Source: Tyzzerella sp. UBA1042 (lineage in GTDB: Bacteria > Bacillota > Clostridia > Lachnospirales > Anaerotignaceae). Taken from it: a stretch of 31,367 bases of DNA. The stretch is from positions 1 to 31,367 of the forward strand of contig DCDZ01000009.1 of assembly GCA_002316675.1 (NCBI GenBank). Reading direction: 5' to 3'. Within the stretch, counting starts at the first letter, position 1; every line of letters begins with the position of its first letter. Positions 30,288 to 31,367 of the stretch are shown in pieces. The notes under the pieces were generated by a model, which was not told the DNA's origin, searched no databases, and saw only the letters and a program-made list of their open reading frames with translations. The position numbers were made by a program, and so were the translations under genes.

Positions 30288-30936
30288 GGCGCAGCCTCCT
30301 TTCCAAAAGACTGCCTAATATGGAAATTGGCAGAAGAATCAATAGATAGAAAATAACCAGCAAAAACAAGCTTTCCGTTGTTTTGTAGTAAAGGCCGATT
30401 AAGTCCTTTGCCGTAAACATCAAATCCATCAAGCTGATTGCACTAAATACACTGGTTTCCTTCATAAGAAAGATCACATTCGCCATAAATGCAGGTATAC
30501 TGATGGAAATCGCCTGAGGAAGCACAACGTAACGCATCACCTGATATTTACTCATGCCAAGGCTAAGTGCGCTTTCTGTCTGTATGGAATCAATGGCCTC
30601 CAAGCCGCTGCGGAAGGCCTCTGCCATATAACTGCCGCCCAAAAAGGCCAAGCCAATCATCCCGCAGGTTGCCGCATCTGTTTTTATACCAACCTTCGGC
30701 AAACCGTAATAAATGAAAAACAACTGCACCAAAAGCGGTGTGTTTCTGCTCAATTCTATGTAGGCTGTCACAATTCTTTTTAAAACCGGCACTTTATAAT
30801 ATAAAATTGCCGCACAGAAAAACCCCAGTATAATGGAAAGAAAAATTCCAATCAAACCGATTCTCACCGTCAGCCAAGCTGCTTTTTCGTACATCGGCAA
30901 GAATTTCCAAATATAATCCCAATTCAGCTGAAACAC
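30268..30936 (-). CDS. Amino acid ABC transporter permease (HisM/GlnP family), first subunit
   Basis: This permease is about 222 residues long. RNTPLLVQLFFIYYGLP and the EAA loop SALSLGMSKYQVMRYVVLPQA are family signatures, and there are five hydrophobic segments. The start is uncertain. The frame opens with GTG at 30936, but the AGGGGG ribosome binding site abuts that codon. A CTG nine nt further on has better spacing, and the first ATG (30894) would trim 14 residues. Weak or non-standard initiation may itself limit expression. It is the first structural gene after the Cys-rich leader and terminator. Confidence 0.9.
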   Translation of the reverse strand: MFQLNWDYIWKFLPMYEKAAWLTVRIGLIGIFLSIILGFFCAAILYYKVPVLKRIVTAYIELSRNTPLLVQLFFIYYGLPKVGIKTDAATCGMIGLAFLGGSYMAEAFRSGLEAIDSIQTESALSLGMSKYQVMRYVVLPQAISISIPAFMANVIFLMKETSVFSAISLMDLMFTAKDLIGLYYKTTESLFLLVIFYLLILLPISILGSLLERRLRHAGFGS

Positions 30937-31032
30937 CCCCTTTTTAACAAAATAACTATCGTAGAAAGGCTTCTTCTTTTCACATTATTTGTATCAGAAG
31001 TCCTTTTTTATTCATAGAACGTCCTTAGGCAT

Positions 31033-31062
31033 AAAAAAACCGGGGCTCTTCAAGGCTCCCGG
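31033..31062 (-). terminator. Attenuator terminator upstream of the cysteine importer operon
   Basis: On the minus strand CCGGG (31058-31062) pairs with CCCGG (31040-31044), and the stem extends inward with two single-base bulges to about nine pairs, followed by seven T residues (31033-31039). It lies just after the Cys-rich leader ORF and about 100 nt before the first permease. Its 5' side (TGCCCGG, 31059-31065) can also pair with CCGGGCA inside the leader ORF (31143-31149). Confidence 0.88.
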
Positions 31063-31072
31063 GCAATCGGTG

Positions 31073-31210
31073 TCACACGCTTTCACACTGAAGCGTTTTT
31101 CGCAGGTGCAAACAGAGGCTGTCACAGCACCCGGCGAAGATATGCCCGGAAGAAGCTATACGACAGCAACACATGGTTCGTTTCACAAAAAGATTTTCAA
31201 AAACATTCAT
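31073..31210 (-). CDS. Cys-rich leader peptide of the cysteine importer operon (45 aa)
   Basis: The ORF runs from ATG 31210, preceded by GAAGGGGGCGAGGGCA, to TGA 31073. The peptide begins MNVFENLFVKRTMCCCRIA and later contains GCCDSLC and LQCE: seven cysteines in 45 residues, in runs of three (codons 14-16) and two (28-29). The stop is 10 nt before a strong intrinsic terminator. A near-consensus promoter lies about 40 nt upstream of the ATG. This is the organisation of a ribosome-mediated attenuator. The expected trigger is shortage of charged tRNA-Cys, which fits the CjaA-like importer behind it. There is no signal peptide or known domain, so a functional peptide is less likely but not excluded. 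Confidence 0.8.
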   Translation of the reverse strand: MNVFENLFVKRTMCCCRIASSGHIFAGCCDSLCLHLRKTLQCESV

Positions 31211-31250
31211 TGCCCTCGCCCCCTTCTACAGACCCTAATTGGATAGTGGT

Positions 31251-31285
31251 ATCATACTTCATTCAACCTATTATGTCAATAGGTT
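31251..31285 (-). promoter_or_regulatory. Importer operon promoter with AACCTAT-N7-ATAGGTT operator
   Basis: On the minus strand TTGACA (31274-31279), 17 nt and TATGAT (31251-31256). The -35 box lies inside the perfect 21-bp palindrome AACCTAT-N7-ATAGGTT (31265-31285), the same 7-7-7 layout as at cysK copy 2. Confidence 0.78.
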
Positions 31286-31318
31286 AATTGGTATTTTAAA
31301 AATTTATTTTTAAAATCA

Positions 31319-31352
31319 AAAAGCAGATACCATCGCATATGATATCTGCTTT
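31319..31352. terminator. Terminator-like hairpin at the right end
   Basis: AAAGCAGATA and TATCTGCTTT (about 31320-31329 and 31343-31352) form a perfect 10-bp stem with A/T-rich flanks. It probably ends a gene outside the window, and it isolates the importer promoter. Confidence 0.65.
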
Positions 31353-31367
31353 CTACTACAATATATT

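Noticed and set aside
1..31367. Mobile elements, phage genes, CRISPR arrays, rRNA or tRNA genes
   Set aside because: None was recognised on either strand. The only tandem repeats are the coding repeats of the collagen-like gene, and the gene content is uniformly housekeeping or metabolic.

Overview
The window is chromosomal DNA of an anaerobic, endospore-forming member of the Clostridia (probably Lachnospirales; the genus cannot be fixed from sequence alone). The evidence is spoIIGA-sigE, a ferredoxin-linked 2-oxoacid oxidoreductase, Gram-positive GGAGG ribosome binding sites before nearly every gene, and consensus sigma-A type promoters. Every convincing gene but one (the Rrf2 regulator) lies on the minus strand. 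No rRNA, tRNA, CRISPR array, insertion sequence or phage gene was seen.

Layout from left to right: (1) 1-2713, the N-terminal part of a collagen-like protein, then sigE and spoIIGA. (2) 2907-4196, homoserine dehydrogenase. (3) 4736-8716, a sulfur/tRNA-modification cluster transcribed mnmA, tcdA, cysteine desulfurase, ttcA-like. (4) 8901-9752, an alpha/beta hydrolase. (5) 9882-12776, a trans-sulfuration PLP enzyme and cysK (copy 1), divergent from an Rrf2-family regulator with three cysteines. (6) 13080-21117, a nine-gene run metQ-metN-metI, four subunits of a 2-oxoacid:ferredoxin oxidoreductase, a PaaK-like CoA ligase and a YbdL-like aminotransferase. Together these read as uptake and oxidative fermentation of methionine or a similar amino acid. 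(7) 21565-22503, a LysR regulator. (8) 22711-27497, transcribed cysK (copy 2), a Cys-rich peptide, an LCM-type methyltransferase, luxS, mccB, mccA: homocysteine recovery and reverse trans-sulfuration to cysteine. (9) 27909-30936, a polar amino acid ABC importer whose binding protein resembles the cysteine-binding CjaA family.

The most interesting signal is not in the large genes. Four short ORFs with good ribosome binding sites and clusters of cysteine codons precede the sulfur operons: 31073-31210 (before the CjaA-type importer), 27571-27606 (before cysK copy 2; ends in Cys-Cys-Cys-stop), 26412-26540 (before methyltransferase-luxS-mccBA; contains CCCACCC) and 21247-21342 (before metQNI). Three of the four are followed by an intrinsic terminator in front of the first structural gene. 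One has five alternating copies of GCGGAG/CTCCGC, which give mutually exclusive hairpins like the trp attenuator. This looks like a cysteine-responsive leader-peptide attenuation regulon. A transcriptional layer appears to sit above it: a motif close to AACCTAT-N7-ATAGGTT overlaps the promoters of the Rrf2 regulator, both cysK genes and the cysteine importer. The window as a whole reads as an island for sulfur amino acid uptake, interconversion, sulfur delivery to tRNA, and control.
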